Source: Lumbricus terrestris
Taxonomy: Eukaryota > Annelida > Clitellata > Crassiclitellata > Lumbricidae
Length of the DNA: 64,000 bases
Assembly (NCBI GenBank): GCA_949752735.1
Contig: OX457047.1
Location: 39,374,863-39,438,862 of the forward strand
Direction: 5' to 3'
This document shows positions 16,516 to 29,600 of this stretch, piece by piece. The translations under genes and the position numbers were made by a program. A model generated the notes under the pieces. It was given only the letters and a program-made list of their open reading frames with translations, was not told the DNA's origin and ran no database searches. Numbering within the stretch: the first letter of the stretch is position 1; every line of letters starts with the position of its first letter.

Positions 16516-16943
16516 GAATGGTTGTCCAAAAGAATAGGTCCAGTGAGCAAGCAGATTATGAACTTCAAATAACTCCTGCACACGCGCATAGGCTAAGCCT
16601 ACAACTCTGAACTCATTGACTGTTCGAGTGTTATTTCTACCTTATGTTCAAAATAAATAATTGCATGACTACTGTCAACAATAACAACAATTGCCATTAT
16701 TCGCCAAGGTCTTCTGATTGACTTTCTATGGTCTTTCCATGAGAACAACTCATGGTGAACGAGCTTCAATTGGTACATGTACGGTAAAGGTCTAGGCCTA
16801 CAATAACCTATGACTGGTGCTACCGTGCTTGGATGAGTTTACTCTGTTGTAGACTAAGATTCAACAGGACTCCAATAACATGAACAAGCCTCAAAGCAGC
16901 TAAGAAGTTAACAAAGAGCGTCTACAAATGAAGTCAATTGAGT

Positions 16944-17202
16944 CAGTGGCGTAGACAATGGGGTTTAGGGGGAGTTAAAAAACCATTGGCTTAGGAACAA
17001 GTTTTGAAAAAGGTTATTTATCCACTTTAATAAGAGACAACAAAACAATTGTTTGTAGTAACAATTGTTTTTCTTACTTTATTCCCTTTGTTACTTTATT
17101 CCATTTTATATTTACCGTAATACTGTTGGGTTGGTGTCATAAAGGGCATCCGGCCAGGCCATAACCCCCCCCCCCCCCCATAAATTCCTGGCTATGCCAC
17201 TG
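16944..17202. mobile_element. hAT-like element, family 5 (259 bp)
   Basis: Ends CAGTGGCGTAGACAATGGGG and TTCCTGGCTATGCCACTG. Flanks AATTGAGT and AATCAAGT match at six of eight bases, as an aged duplication would. Confidence 0.75.
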
Positions 17203-17490
17203 AATCAAGTGCTAATGTTGTGCTGATGGCTATAGTAATGTCGACTACTTAAATTATTGCCTTTCGATATGATTATGTGTATGAAAGCAAAACCTTACGT
17301 ATACCTTATTCTGTGTAATATATTTCCTCTTCAAATCTTCAATCTCTCAAATGCTAAACTTGAGTGTGTAGAAAATATTCGCCCGCGCAGCCGAACACAG
17401 GAAGCAATTAAACTCGGAAATTTGATGACGCAATCAGTTAAAAAACTGGCAGATGTGTGAAAAATATACAAATTAACATGTCAGGCAGGG

Positions 17491-17915
17491 CAAGGGCGGA
17501 TACAGGAATTTTCGAGGAGGGGGCCAAAATTTTTGGTCTTGTGAGACAGGATAAAATTTTTTTGGTGATTGATTTTCAGGGAAAAAATACCATTTCATAC
17601 GCCGAAAAAACTGATGACCTTTTTTTTTTTTTTTTTTTAGTCATCGACCAATTTTCCGGGAAAAAGATACCAACTTATCCGCCAAAAAAGTTTGATGACT
17701 TTTTTTTTTTTAGTCATCCATTAATTTTTTCAGAAAAAGAAGATGCCATTTCCGAACGGGGGGGCCACGTCCCGTACGATTTTCTAATAGGGGGGGCCAG
17801 ATATCCTGTTTTTTTTCTCCCACTACATGTGTTTAAAACCAAATGGGGGGGCCACGTTCCATGCAATTTTTAAATGGGGGGCCATGGCCGGATTGGCCCC
17901 CTGGATCCGCCCCTG
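17491..17915. mobile_element. hAT-like element, family 6 (425 bp)
   Basis: Ends CAAGGGCGGATACAGG and CTGGATCCGCCCCTG, with perfect duplications AGGCAGGG. Two long T-rich hairpin motifs lie at about 17,610-17,648 and 17,693-17,720. Confidence 0.88.
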
Positions 17916-18230
17916 AGGCAGGGTAGCCTAATGATCCAGATGGTAGTCTTAATTATTTTTGCTGTCCTTGTGAAATTGAATTTTCCTCAAATTGATTTTT
18001 ACTTAATTATTTCTTCGTCGTTGTTTAAATTGAACAGGATACGAATGTTAGGCTATACCGTAATTGATATTCAAGTGTAGGCTACCTATCTATAGGCCTA
18101 CGGCCGCCTACCTGACTTCGCCCCTTTCGTCACCTCCCATACAATGCTTGCCCAATGCCCATCTCAAAGTAGAAGACGCTCCAGCCTACCAGAACTGCAT
18201 GCTGCGCCGCTCACTCTCTACCGACTGAAA

Positions 18231-19819
18231 TTTGTTAACTCTTATATGGTCTAGGCTGTTTAATTGGATCTGAACAGAATATTTTTTAATGTAGAAATAA
18301 TTATGTCATCGGACGAGTATGGGATAATGCAGAGGTATAAAGCAACAATAATCTAATGTGGATGTCACAATGAGACATTCATTTTACGTAGGCCTGCGTA
18401 CATTTTGCCGAGACCCCTCCCCCTCCGTGCGCCCAAATTCCGTTACATCTCCCCATCCATGCGCGCGTAATATATGGACGGCCCCATACATGACAGGGAC
18501 AGAAACACAGACTGACAAACATACAGATAGCGACAGACAGACAGACAAGCAGGGAGACTGACAGAAGTAAGAATAATCAACTGCTGCAGCTCTCCATGGC
18601 GGTCGACGACATAATAGAGAAAGATGGACACACACAGACTCAATGACACTGACTCAGAGCGACAGACACACACAGAGGGACACACTTCGATAGATGAAAG
18701 CGGGTATTGTCGGAGAGTAGGGGAGACACTTAGACAGAGAGTCAAATCTAGCGGCATCTTATTTCGAACTCTATCGCCTATTAAAGGAACCGAAACCCAA
18801 CTCAGACAACGTTGCACTGCAGACATTGAAATGGTCAGTCAAGTGAGTGGTCAGATAAGCCTATAGTATAATATGCATGGACACACGAGTCCGGGTCCAT
18901 CAAAGACCGCTCTATACAAATGCACGCCGGCTATAAACGGTTCACTTATAAGTCAACTCTTAAGATATAGGCTGTATCATAGGCACTGTGCTATTTAGTC
19001 TAGAATTGAAATCACTCACTATTCCTCCCACAGTCGCAATTCCATCCACAGCAAGACCAACATTACCAAAAAATAAGACGATAGTCTATCACGCAGGAAT
19101 AGTAATTAATAATAAATAATAATAAATAAGTATTTGGCACATAAAGCGATTTTACAAAAAAACTTTAAAAAGTGATCCTGGCAAGAAGGCAATAAGTCAA
19201 CAGGGTAACTGTTTTCTAATATGCTGTTCAAACAAGACCATGAAATTTCTACAAACACTTGAAAATTGGGCTTGAAACATCTATAGGAGTTATCTAAATC
19301 CTATGAATGAATGAATGAAAATAAATGGAAGAACGAATTAACAAATGACACCTATTGGTACAAATCCAGGCACTGAAATAAATTTATTTAAGATGAAGCA
19401 ATCCTGCAATCCAACTTCCCAAAAAGCTGCATGGCACATAATATCTCATAATATGACATGATTCAAAACCTTTAAATCATATTATAAATGGCCAATTTAC
19501 CAATATTACTCAACAGCTAAACCAAGAAATATAATAATGATCCTCGATTAGCAATCTCTCTTTGAACTTAACCCACATATTGTCACGCAAAATAAATCCA
19601 ATAAACAACAATCACAAAACAAATCAACTAAATATCAGTTAAATGGCTGCATATGAAACTAAAAGTCATGCAAGCAGTTTCTTACAAAATTACAAATGCA
19701 AAAATAGCACTAATAATCATAAATTAAACTATGCAAATATCAGTAAATTGAAACATTAATGAACTAATATAAACACGACGAGACATTGTCCTGATTAGAA
19801 CAAAATGACATGATATTGT
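18231..19819. other. Spacer between genes B and C, no gene seen
   Basis: The first part (18,480-18,720) is rich in GACAGACA-type repeats; from 18,870 on the sequence is AT-rich unique DNA with stops in all frames. Confidence 0.6.
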
Positions 19820-20055
19820 GGGGCGTGGTGGTGTAGTGGTGGCGTCGTTGCCTTGAAGCCGAAAGGTTCAAGGTTCGAATCCACCTCAAGTCACGCGTAG
19901 GGACCTTGGGCAAGTCCTTCACTTGCAAATGCTCAGCGCTTCGGCGTGAAACTCCGATGCAGTATCCGCTCTGCAGTTGGGAGCGCCTCAGAGTAGAGTG
20001 CTTGAAGGGGCGCTATAACAAGTGCGCATGCAAACAAGCATACAAACAAAAACGA
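19820..20055 (+). mobile_element. tRNA-derived SINE, full copy
   Basis: Same order as the 7.48-kb copy: A box, B box, GTCCTTCACTTGCAAATGC, CGGCGTGAAACTCCGATGCA, GGGAGCGCCTC and GGGGCGCTATAACAAGTGC, then an ACAAA-rich tail. Confidence 0.85.
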
Positions 20056-20199
20056 CATGGCAAAATCATGGGACTTCGTAAAAAAATCAAAATGGTTGTC
20101 CTAAATAGAAATAAGTTAGTCCAAATAAAAATAGAGACATCGTCTTAATATCAAAAAGAAGGGACACTGTCCCAATCACGCCCGATTTAAGGCAGTTAT

Positions 20200-21395
20200 A
20201 AACAAGTGCATTGTGGACCAGTGGGATGTCATTGCAGGGTAATCACAGCACCAAGGCCCGCACTAGCCTTAATGCGACCCTGGTCCAAAAGAGAAATAGA
20301 CCCTGACCCAACACATCAGAAGGGGCAGTGTCCAAACAAAGGTCACGAGTTAAGGACGAGTGGTGCCACCTATAAGTATTCATTTCTTTAAACAGAAACT
20401 ACTACCGGTACATTCAGTTTTAGTCGAAATAACACTGTTCTAGAGTTCTAGAGCTGAACCAACATCACTTCTGCCAATTAAGCTGATATACAGCGCACAG
20501 TCGATTATCAAAACAGCAGATACTGATTACGAGATAAATAAATAAATTATTTAGTCAAAATCAGGGCTTAAAGTGTGCCTGGACGGTCATGGACGGCGTC
20601 CATGCACTTGCTTTAAAATCTGAACGCCGTCCAGCCACTTATTGGCGAGCACAGACTGGAAAGGTACTATTGCAGCACAAGCATCCAAGCACTTCTTTTG
20701 GAGAGGTAAGGGGCGTCCAGGCACTTATTTTTCCACACTTTATGCACTGGTCAAAATATTCGGTTCCAAAACATGTCTACTGTTGCAGCGCAAGCATTTT
20801 GCTGCAAATACTATCCACAATAAAAAATACTTATCTATCTCGGCATTTTAGTGGATCACAGATGGAGGGACGTCGCTCGGTGGATGAAATGCCCCCAGCA
20901 ATCATATTGACAAATTTATATAGCGCAAGTTCAAGAGCAACTCTTGAGAAGTGCTCCAGACCTGACAGAACCAAACCACGATTTAAAGAGAATGGTTTTG
21001 AAATGTTAGCGGAAAAGGGGCAAAGAAAGACGAAAAAGTTCATTACGAAGATTGCCCGTTAACTTATTCCAGAAGGATGGAACAACCACAGCACATGATC
21101 ATTGGTCATGTCAAATCATATAATTATTGTACGTATTAATTAGGGATTATAATCAGCCCAATTAAGACAATGGCCAATTAACAGGTAAAGAGTCACATTT
21201 CGACTAGATCCTAGAACCATGCAAAATGAGACAATGTCCAGCATAAATAACAATAATAATAATAATAATAATTACGGCAACTTATCTGGCGCCATAACAC
21301 AGCCATGCCGTTACGATGGCACCATACAAAGCAAGACAACATCCTGCGATCAGCCACAAGCGGCGTTCCATAAAGGCTTAAATAGTCTTCTTCGA
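20200..21395. repeat. Duplicated 3' flank (gene C copy)
   Basis: Counterpart of 9,480-10,487. It is interrupted by a 188-bp hAT-like element (20,562-20,749) and a short (AAT)n run near 21,250. The offset between the two flanks is about 10.7-10.9 kb. Confidence 0.75.
20562..20749. mobile_element. hAT-like element, family 4 (188 bp)
   Basis: Same family as 16,231-16,408, with the perfect duplication GTCAAAAT. It sits at a different place relative to the gene duplication, so it inserted independently. Confidence 0.85.
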
Positions 21396-24300
21396 TTATT
21401 TCGGGACGTCCTGGTTCATATCCTTGAACACCATTCCAGTCATCATGTCTTTGCACTTGAAGGACACGATGAGAAACTCCGGTAGGATCCATCCACCCGC
21501 CGTCGCAAGGACGCCTCGCCGACTTCCCATTGAAAGACCCATGTAGTATTTCACATTTCCTGCAAATGGATAATCATCTACAGATGAAATTTTTTTTGTT
21601 AACTCAATTCAATTCAATTCTTGATTGGTTCGTTTGCAAAAACGAGCACACAAAGGCAAAAATAAAAATCATGAACAGCATTATAAGTATCACCAATCGA
21701 TTCTAGAACACAAATTTATCAGATAACTTAATTAGGTGGGCTGCATATGCATTCATAAGGTATGATTTGGAATCTTCACAAAAAGGAAAAGGCAAGGAAA
21801 GTATTGATTGCAAATAGTAGTCCTAAAGAAAAAAGATACAAGAAAAGTCAGTTAGGCCGAAGATTTTATAGGTGTGAAGCTAAGGAATTTTTAGTTGAGG
21901 AACATATTGACGCCATCGAACCACGCTTACAATCACTACATACTGACACTTAGGAAAACAGAAATAACATTAAAAAAACTAGCACAATAAAACTACTTCT
22001 GCAGATATTGCCCTTTTGCATCAACAGAAAACAGACAAAAAGCAGATTGCACGAAACACTCACCTGAATGCCATGGCTCAAGAGCTCGTTTATGAAACAT
22101 GTTGGCAATATTTCGCTTCACGTGATCAGCCTGGAGTTTGGCAACCATGGCCAGCTTCATTTCCTTGGAATTGCAGCAGTCGCCAAGAGCGAAGACATCG
22201 TCAAACCCTTCCACCTGACCGAACTCGTTGACCTTCAGTGCACCATTGGCCTCCATGTGATCACCTGGAAGAAGAAGAATGGAAGCACTCAGGTGTGACT
22301 CGTCACCACAGGTAGGCCTTGTGTGTTGTTAAATACATCACAGATAGATTTATATTTGCAGCTGATATATAAGATTCACTGTGGCAGAACTGAACATGGA
22401 ATCTCTCAGGTGTGACTCGTTAGCACAGGTATGTCTTTATGATATTTTCTGACCTGTTTATTGACTCGCATATATTACATCAGCATCAACATGACAATGT
22501 TATACACTAGTTATGCAATGGATATGAACCAAATCACAAATTAAGCATAATATTTAATGCAGGCCAACGAGTCAAAAAAAGGTTCAAATGAACACATAGA
22601 CTCATATACAAAGTATTAATACGTTCATAAAGATGGTGCAAGGCATCAAGAAATACACAGTGAGATGCTGATTCAGCAGTACAAATCACAGAGGACTATA
22701 ACAGTATACAGTGGTTGCCGAACAAGACAGTAGTGGGTAATAAAAGGTCAACTTGCATGTATTCAAGGGAGCGGCACACCTACTTGCTGAGCCTGTCGCA
22801 GTGCTATTTAACTCGTCGATCCATTATGCATATGTTCCGCCGCAGTGGAAAGCAAGTACAATATCACCGGTACCTAAGATCTCTCATCCTTTGGAAGCTG
22901 TCGACTTTCGCCCGATCTCTGTTACGTCCATTCTTTGCCGACTCTTGGAGAAGATCATAGCGCACCGTTTCTTTTATCCTTTTCTGACGGATCCTTGCTC
23001 AAACCATCAATTCTCAGATCAGTATGCTTTCCGCCCCACCGGATCTACCACCGCAGCCCTTATATCATTGACTGAGGGTCTTCTGGAGCTTCTCAAAGAC
23101 AACCTTTACGTTCACTTGATAGCTCTCGACTTCTCTAAAGCTTTTGATATGGTCAGACATGCGTATCTTGCGGAGCAATTGGCCGAACTGCCCATTCCGG
23201 ACTGTGTACACAATTGGATTGTGACCTTCCTCACAAACCGCAGACATGTAACAAAATACAATGGATTGGTCTCGGATGCAGCTGACATCAACGCTAGCAT
23301 TGTTCAAGGATCTGGTCTGGGTCCTTTGAACTTTCTAACGGCCATTTCGAAACTCAAAACAGTACGTCCCAGAAACCGCATGGCCAAATACGCTGACGAT
23401 ACTTACCTGTTGGTACCAGCCATCAACAGTGACACGATTAGGGAAGAACTAGATCATGTAACGGAGTGGGCCAAACGCTGCAACTTGACTCTCAATCAAA
23501 GAAAGACTCAGGAGATGGTTGTTCACCGTCCGGGACGAGGAATGCTACAGTTCGGTCCAGCAGAGATTCCGGGTCTTATTCGGGTCCAAAGTATGACGAT
23601 TTTAGGGGTTGTCGTGACTGAAAACCTAGGGTTTGAAGCCCATATCAGGCGAATATGCATCCAGGCAAGACAGTCGCTTTATGCCTTGCGAATCATGACT
23701 GCACACGGCCTCAAGGGACCAAGCCTGCATGACGTTGTTAGGATGACCACAGTGGCACGCATGTTATATGCGGCCCCGGCATGGTGGGGCTTTGCAGGGC
23801 AACAGGAACGCGGCAGACTGCAGGCCATATTGGACCGTTTGATCCGAATGAACTACCTTCCTGAGGACAATCCTACATTCGAGGCTCTGTGTAGCACGGC
23901 GGACGGGAGGCTCTTCGCTGCCCTCCTACTTAATCCAGGACATGTATTGAACCCACTCCTCCCACCATTGAGGCCCCAGCCTTATTCCATGAGGCCAAGA
24001 CTACATGACCGAATCATTCCTAGGGCGGACAACCTAACGAGGAAATCATTTATAACAAGGATGCTTTATCGTATTTAAATATAATACCATATAAACCAAA
24101 GTGTAGAATACATTGTTCGTCATAAAAAGAACTTCTTTTTAAAATTTATATTGGATTTGGACTTAGGATTTTATGCTATTCTAAAACACATTGACATTTG
24201 ACTTTGACATTTATCTCGTGCATAAATTATGTACGTTTGTTTATTATACTTTGTATGTACACCAAAATGCGGATAGCAATTGGTATATTAAAGAATATTC

Positions 24301-27058
24301 TTATCTTAACTACAAAGCACAGTGGGTGGAGGCATTGGTCTTGGGTTTCTCAAATGCTATTATATGTCACAGGCAAATTAGATTTGCAATTGATATACAA
24401 AATTTATTCCGCATAGGGAACCTGAGCAAGTCCTTCACTTGCAATTGCCCGCTCGCTTCATTGTGAAACTTTGATGCAGTGTCCGTGCTGTAGTCTGGAG
24501 CGCCTCCGAGAAGCAAGATTGAAGGGGCACTAAAGCAAATGCGAGAAATAAATAAATAAATGAACAAAGGCAGACTAAGAGTAAGATCTTCCCTTAATTT
24601 CTTTGGCTCGTATAGGGAGCGTCATAAGACTTTTCTTGAAGCAATGAATCGGAAATATCCGTTTACAAGATTTCACAATAACTATTGCTAGTACTGATAT
24701 GTTTTGATCGTTTGCTTAATCCTTTACGCGTTTGCCCCAAGAATATCCGCTGAAATCTGGCTTAAAATTTAAAAGTGAATTGATAAAGGGTTAATAGGTC
24801 ATTCTCATTGAAATGCGCTTTCACTGTCTGTTTGCACTACAATTCGATCTAGCTGTCTCTCTTCTTCCTTCTCTCTTCTCAAAACCTGCTTCTTCTTGGA
24901 GTCTCATGAACTGGGAGTTCTTCTGAATGGTTAACCCTACCAGATGTCCCTTACAAATGCTCCAAATTTAATACAATACAAAAGGTGTGACTAACATGTT
25001 TCTAACTCACGGATTACACAGAATATTATAATCATAACTCACTCAGAGAAGAGGCATAGGCTGCAGAGTTGACTTTTAGTCCGATACATTTAATAATAAT
25101 GTCGGCCTCGATTGTTTTTCCTTTGTCCGTCTTGACCTGGTATGACCCATGCACTCCGTCTGGTAGTTCGGCTAAATTCTCCACCCCTTCACCTGGAAAT
25201 ACACAGCCAACAGACTTTATCATCAGCAGACTATCAGATTGTTCAAACATAGAAAATAAGCAATACACAACGTACAGTAAGAGCTAAACAGACGTGAAGC
25301 ATAGTCCCCCAAGCGAAATCCCAGAGAGCAGCCATGGTACAAAGTGCTAGCAACTTTATTTCCGTTCTACGTTCAAAGGTGTATGGGGACAGCATTACTT
25401 ATATAGTTCCTATCGCTTACCAATTACTAGATTGATGTGCAGATGTTCAGAAATACTCATAACTTTGTTGACAAAGTTTGATGGAGCATCTTCAGATATC
25501 AGTTTTGAAAGGTTGTGGACAACGGTGACCCTCTTCTCTGGGTAGATGGTGGCAACCTCCGATGCAACCTCAACGCCCACTGGTCCACCTCCAACTATGA
25601 CGACATTCTGACTCTTCTTTACCTAGAAGAGAAAACAGATATTCACAACACGGTTAGCAACTATAATTCACCATATACCAGAATAACGATAACCAGGACC
25701 ATGCTATGGTCACCAAAACCTGACATCCGGCCCTAAAAGAAGTTGGAAAAGAACAGTTGGATGGCCACACGCAGACCTGGAATATGGAAGTGAATCTGTA
25801 CCCGCTGGTCTGTGAAAACTGGTGAAAATTATGAAAGTGGCAAATTCCAGGAAAGGGACCACCACGCACGCTTTTAAAGATAGCCTTTAAAATCACACCG
25901 AACTCATAGGGAACAATTTACAGCCTTTTCTCCATCGAAATAAATATACAGATGAAAAATTCAACGGTCCTTCAACACAATAGTAAATCAATAAGTCCAC
26001 ATTAAGTCAATAGCTAACAATGTTACAGTGTTACAGTATGCCTCCAAATAAAAGTAACCGAATCAGTAATCCACTTCTAGGAAGTGCAACAGCATCAACT
26101 TTCGGTGAATGTGAACAAATGCAAGAGGTGGCAGTAACATACAGAGCTGGAAAAAGATTATAATACCAGCCACCTAAGCACTCTCTTCTATAGCTTGACC
26201 GACAATCGTAATCGTAAGCCCCATCCAGATTTTAAAGTGCCACCATAAAGCTACGTGCATGGTACCACCAGACTAATATTCCCGTGCGATGGGTTCGTAA
26301 GTTCCATAGTTCTCTCAGAATATTACCTCTTCAGCAATTTTGGAGTATTTCTCGATGATTTCTTTGCCAGAGCTGTTGCTTTCTTTCATCGGCCCAAAAG
26401 AACCAGTCGCGATGACGAGGACATCATACGAAATTTCTGTACCATCCTCCAAATTGATGACCTTCGCCTCCGTGTTGATCTTAGTCACTTTTCCACGTCG
26501 AAAGTGAGTTCCAAATGTTGGCTCGTAATGGACGACCATCTTTTTGGCAAATCCTATCAAATTTCATATTAACGATTTTAATATCAAACAGAATTTGCAT
26601 TCACAGTCATCTTACAATCAGCAACGACTCACATGCAACAAGTATGTATGCATACTTGTTGCAAGTGAGTACTTGCTGTACAGTATCATTGCTTTAAATT
26701 AACAGACTGTAGTGTAGTAGAATGTAGTGAATAAACAACGTAGTTTATTGTCAAATTAAAAGTGAATGAAACAACTGCAATGAATGTAATTTTCACATTT
26801 AAATTTTAAAACCAAAGTCCGAAGTGTTTATAACTGCTAATCAAACTCCGTTTTCTTCAAGACGTATCACCAACCTGGTTCAACTACTGCCCGGACGCTT
26901 GCCACGTTGTGATGGAAGGCATCTTTCATGTCGATGATGCTGAAGTTGGCGTTCTGCTTCAAAAGGTCTGTTCCCAGTTTGATGCCTCCATACCCAGCAC
27001 CAACGATCACAATGTGCTTGTCTTGTGGAATGGAGGAACTGCTGCTTCCTAAACCCAT
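21396..27058 (-). CDS. AIFM2-like: FSP1/AIFM2-like oxidoreductase, gene C (complete, 6 exons)
   Basis: Exons on the minus strand: 26875-27058, 26327-26553, 25421-25622, 25043-25192, 22064-22264, 21396-21559. They sum to 1,128 nt, 375 residues plus TAA. The N-terminus has two extra Ser relative to genes A and B (MGLGSSSSS). FAD-binding GAGYGG is at residues 20-25, NAD(P)H-binding GGGPVG at 148-153 with the Glu matching human Glu156 at 155, and the second FAD contact GD at 282-283. The exon 3 donor (GTAAGC) and the exon 4 and 5 donors (GTGAGT) are strong. Intron 4 (2.8 kb) contains a LINE in the opposite orientation, and introns 1 and 3 are short. No in-frame stop or frameshift was found across the joined exons. 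FSP1-type NAD(P)H:quinone reductase activity at membranes is inferred from homology; the domains are read directly. Confidence 0.92.
22737..24200 (+). mobile_element. 5'-truncated non-LTR retrotransposon with open reverse transcriptase
   Basis: An uninterrupted frame (22,753-24,078, 441 residues) carries reverse transcriptase blocks in order: WKASTISPVPK, DFRPISVTSI, ALDFSKAFDMV, VQGSGLGPLNF (a variant of the usual QGSxLGP block), the catalytic YADD, and a thumb region ending near ADNLTRKSF. No endonuclease domain is present, so the copy is 5'-truncated. The tail has TTTGACATT-like repeats near 24,190. It lies in intron 4 of gene C, in the opposite orientation. The type is CR1/Jockey-like LINE; the clade is not determined. 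An unbroken frame implies a fairly young copy. Confidence 0.85.
24405..24570 (+). mobile_element. SINE, 5'-truncated
   Basis: It begins at the CATAGGGAACCTGAGCAAGT part of the family, lacks the tRNA-like head, and ends TTGAAGGGGCACTAAAGCAA with an (AAAT)n tail. Confidence 0.75.
24835..24985 (+). mobile_element. Diverged LINE 3' tail
   Basis: CTTCTCAAAACCTGCTTCTT, then GAACTGGGAGTTCTTCTGAA and terminal AATACAATACAA match the same LINE family as at 41,660 and 61,000. Confidence 0.65.
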
Positions 27059-27948
27059 CTCAAATGTCTTGAGTTAAGCTACAGCAGAAACATAAAAACC
27101 AATGCAATACTATGCAAATCTATTTCAATGTAATGCAATAATGTGATTAAGCCAAAGCTATTTGTAGAACTTTCTAACTAGCACCACCTTCCCCGTTCAT
27201 AAGATTAGCATCCACGAAGCCCAGAAATTTATGCTAATCATCAAGGAAATAAAGCGCTCGTGAGCTCCAAATGACTCAATAAGTCACCATTGGCAGGCTC
27301 CCGAACCCGCATATAACCCAATGACAGAGACTAAATCTCTACATTAAGCATAAAATAACTAAATAACTTTATTTACTCATAACAACAATATAACCATTAA
27401 TCAGCAAGTGCGTCTGATTATCTTTCTCTGGTCTTACTGCAATAACTGCTCTGGTTGAAAAAGCTTTTTCAGTTACCAGACACTATATATTATCTCATTT
27501 TGTTCTCAACTTAAGACTTACATTATATAAGTTTTCAAACGGTTTTTCCTCCGTATGTTTTAGCCAACTGATTCTAATAATCTATTATTGTGGCTTAGTT
27601 CTGTAGTGTCATCGTCAGATGCTCCAACGCCGCACAATAGAAGTTACTAAATACAATTACAATAATAACCTAACTATTTATTTTTAGTTTGTCCATGAAT
27701 AAAACTTAAGAAAAGAACTGTGTGCATTTGATTAGTTTCTTTCACATACAAACACCTCTACGACAGTCAAAATGATTCTTGCTGCGCAACTTCTGCCTGC
27801 TTTGCAGAAATCTGCTACATAATTTAATACTGTATAATAGAGACAATTAGTAGAAATCAAGCAAAGTCATGGTCAAATAGGCCAAATGTACAACAGCCTG
27901 CCAGAACACACTATATACATCATGTACTATTTATGAGATCCAAATCTC

Positions 27949-28450
27949 GGTAATTGGGTAGTTTAGCGTCCCAGATTATTCCGGTTATTGGTAAGGCTTG
28001 GAATTTCTTGTCAATCCAGCTTCTATTTTATCAAAACTGGAACCTTCATCCAGCTTCCATTTCTTTATCGTTCTTTTCATAAATCCAGCTTCTAGTTTTT
28101 AGATCTATAAAAATATTCATCCAGCTTCCACTTCTCTATCGTGCTATTCGTGAATCCAGCTTCTATTTCAGATCGATGAAAACTTGTATCCAGCTTCTAT
28201 TTCAACTACTAATACAGAACCTTGATCCAGCTTCCATCTTTGAAGCGTTCTTTTCATCATTTTAGCAATAAGAAATCCTCATCCAGCTTCCATTTCTACG
28301 CGATAGTTACCCCGTTTGGGACTTCCTTGAGGTTTTCAAGCACACATTTTATGATTTCCTCAATTAAATATGTGTTATTGTATATGTCTTTCAGTTATTA
28401 TTGCAAAGAAATGGTCAAAATAATTTGGGACGCTAAACTACCCAATTACC
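27949..28450. mobile_element. Inverted-repeat element with internal ATCCAGCTTC array (502 bp)
   Basis: The ends GGTAATTGGGTAGTTTAGCG and CGCTAAACTACCCAATTACC are exact inverted repeats; the similarity runs on for about 10 more bases. The perfect duplication CAAATCTC flanks both sides (27,941-27,948; 28,451-28,458). The interior repeats ATCCAGCTTCYAYTT about nine times at irregular 25-60 bp spacing. The 8-bp duplication allows hAT or Merlin-type origin; the termini are not the CAG type of the other elements. Confidence 0.88.
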
Positions 28451-29486
28451 CAAATCTCGAGCTGGCACAGTTCGTAACCGTGATCCTGTGTGGTTTGGAA
28501 CACAACCAAAGGGGCAGCAACGGTGAAGGCCTGGATGCTCTCATCCAATACATTCATGGAAAATTAACAGGGTCAAGGTCGAACGATTAGTATAGACAAC
28601 TTACTAACAGCTCGCACGAATGATGATTGTTCCTAACCCGTTATATAAGTTTCTTCAGTAAGTAAATGGAAACCTAGTAGCCAGGAAATATCTCAATAAC
28701 TTAACCCTTACCTTAAGTAAACAACACAACGACTTGCACGAATAACTTACTTAACGAGCGTGACAGAAGCAAGCGAGCCGCGAATTCCGATATTCCAGTA
28801 CAAGTTTTCGACGTATTTACTATTTACCGCTTTTTCCACTTAAGAAATGAGCATCACAACGTGAAGTTAAACAATTGAAACCTTTGACCCTGCGTTTATA
28901 ATTATAAACTGCACAGAAACACGACTTGTACACTCAGCGCTCTTTTTCACGTGAGTTCTAGGTTATAGCAATTGAATGGAAAGCTCCTAGATGCATGTAT
29001 GATATATAGTTGCTGTTTAACGACACCTTGTCATAAGAAAGATGATTGGCGTTGCCCACCTTCTTTTTACGCTTGGGACGGGCACTATCAGTGAGCAGTA
29101 ACTTAGTAAAATCGAAAGTAAAGGGCAAATTATTTATAATGAAACTTTAATTGCAAGGACCGTCTATACACAATAGTCTCATTCTCTGATAGTAATCCTA
29201 TAGAGTTCGTGCTTTAAGCCACTTAATGGTTGTCGCAAACACAGATTACATATTCGTGCCAGTCATCATTATTACTGTCTATGGCACACACTTCAAGTTT
29301 CGAGCTCAAAGCTATTATTAAGGGGTCTTTTACCTGTATGCAGTGACTTCGCAGATTCCTACAGCCGTTCAATTGACACTTAACATAGGTTCAATTTTAT
29401 CAGTGTATAGGCCATATCGATAGTGTAGGCCAACGCCATTATTCTGGCACGGCCATTTTTAATAGGCTATCGTATAAAGTTAATGT

Positions 29487-29600
29487 TGTGCGCGGTGGTG
29501 CAGTGGTTATTTCGGTGACTTGGAGCCGGAGAGTTCCCAGTTCGAATCCACCTCAAGCTGCCGCGTAGGGACCTTGAGCAACTCCTTGTATACCCTTATG
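29487..29600 (+). mobile_element. SINE, 3'-truncated head
   Basis: GCGCGGTGGTGCAGTGG and CAGTTCGAATCCACC are the A and B boxes; homology fades after AGGGACCTTGAGCAACTCCT. Confidence 0.7.

Larger units (their letters stand above)
16830..18230. repeat. Duplicated 5' flank of the FSP1-like genes (copy B, interrupted)
   Basis: The same order of blocks as upstream of genes A and C is seen, but it is interrupted by two inverted-repeat elements (16,944-17,202 and 17,491-17,915). The right end (18,095-18,230) matches 7,330-7,470. Confidence 0.75.

Noticed and set aside
28020..28290. Regularly recurring ATCCAGCTTC considered as a CRISPR-like array
   Set aside because: Spacing is irregular, the repeats are degenerate, the host is an animal, and the array lies inside an inverted-repeat transposon.
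28222..28590. 122-codon plus frame
   Set aside because: It crosses the right terminus and target duplication of the 27,949-28,450 element, so it cannot be an ancestral gene.
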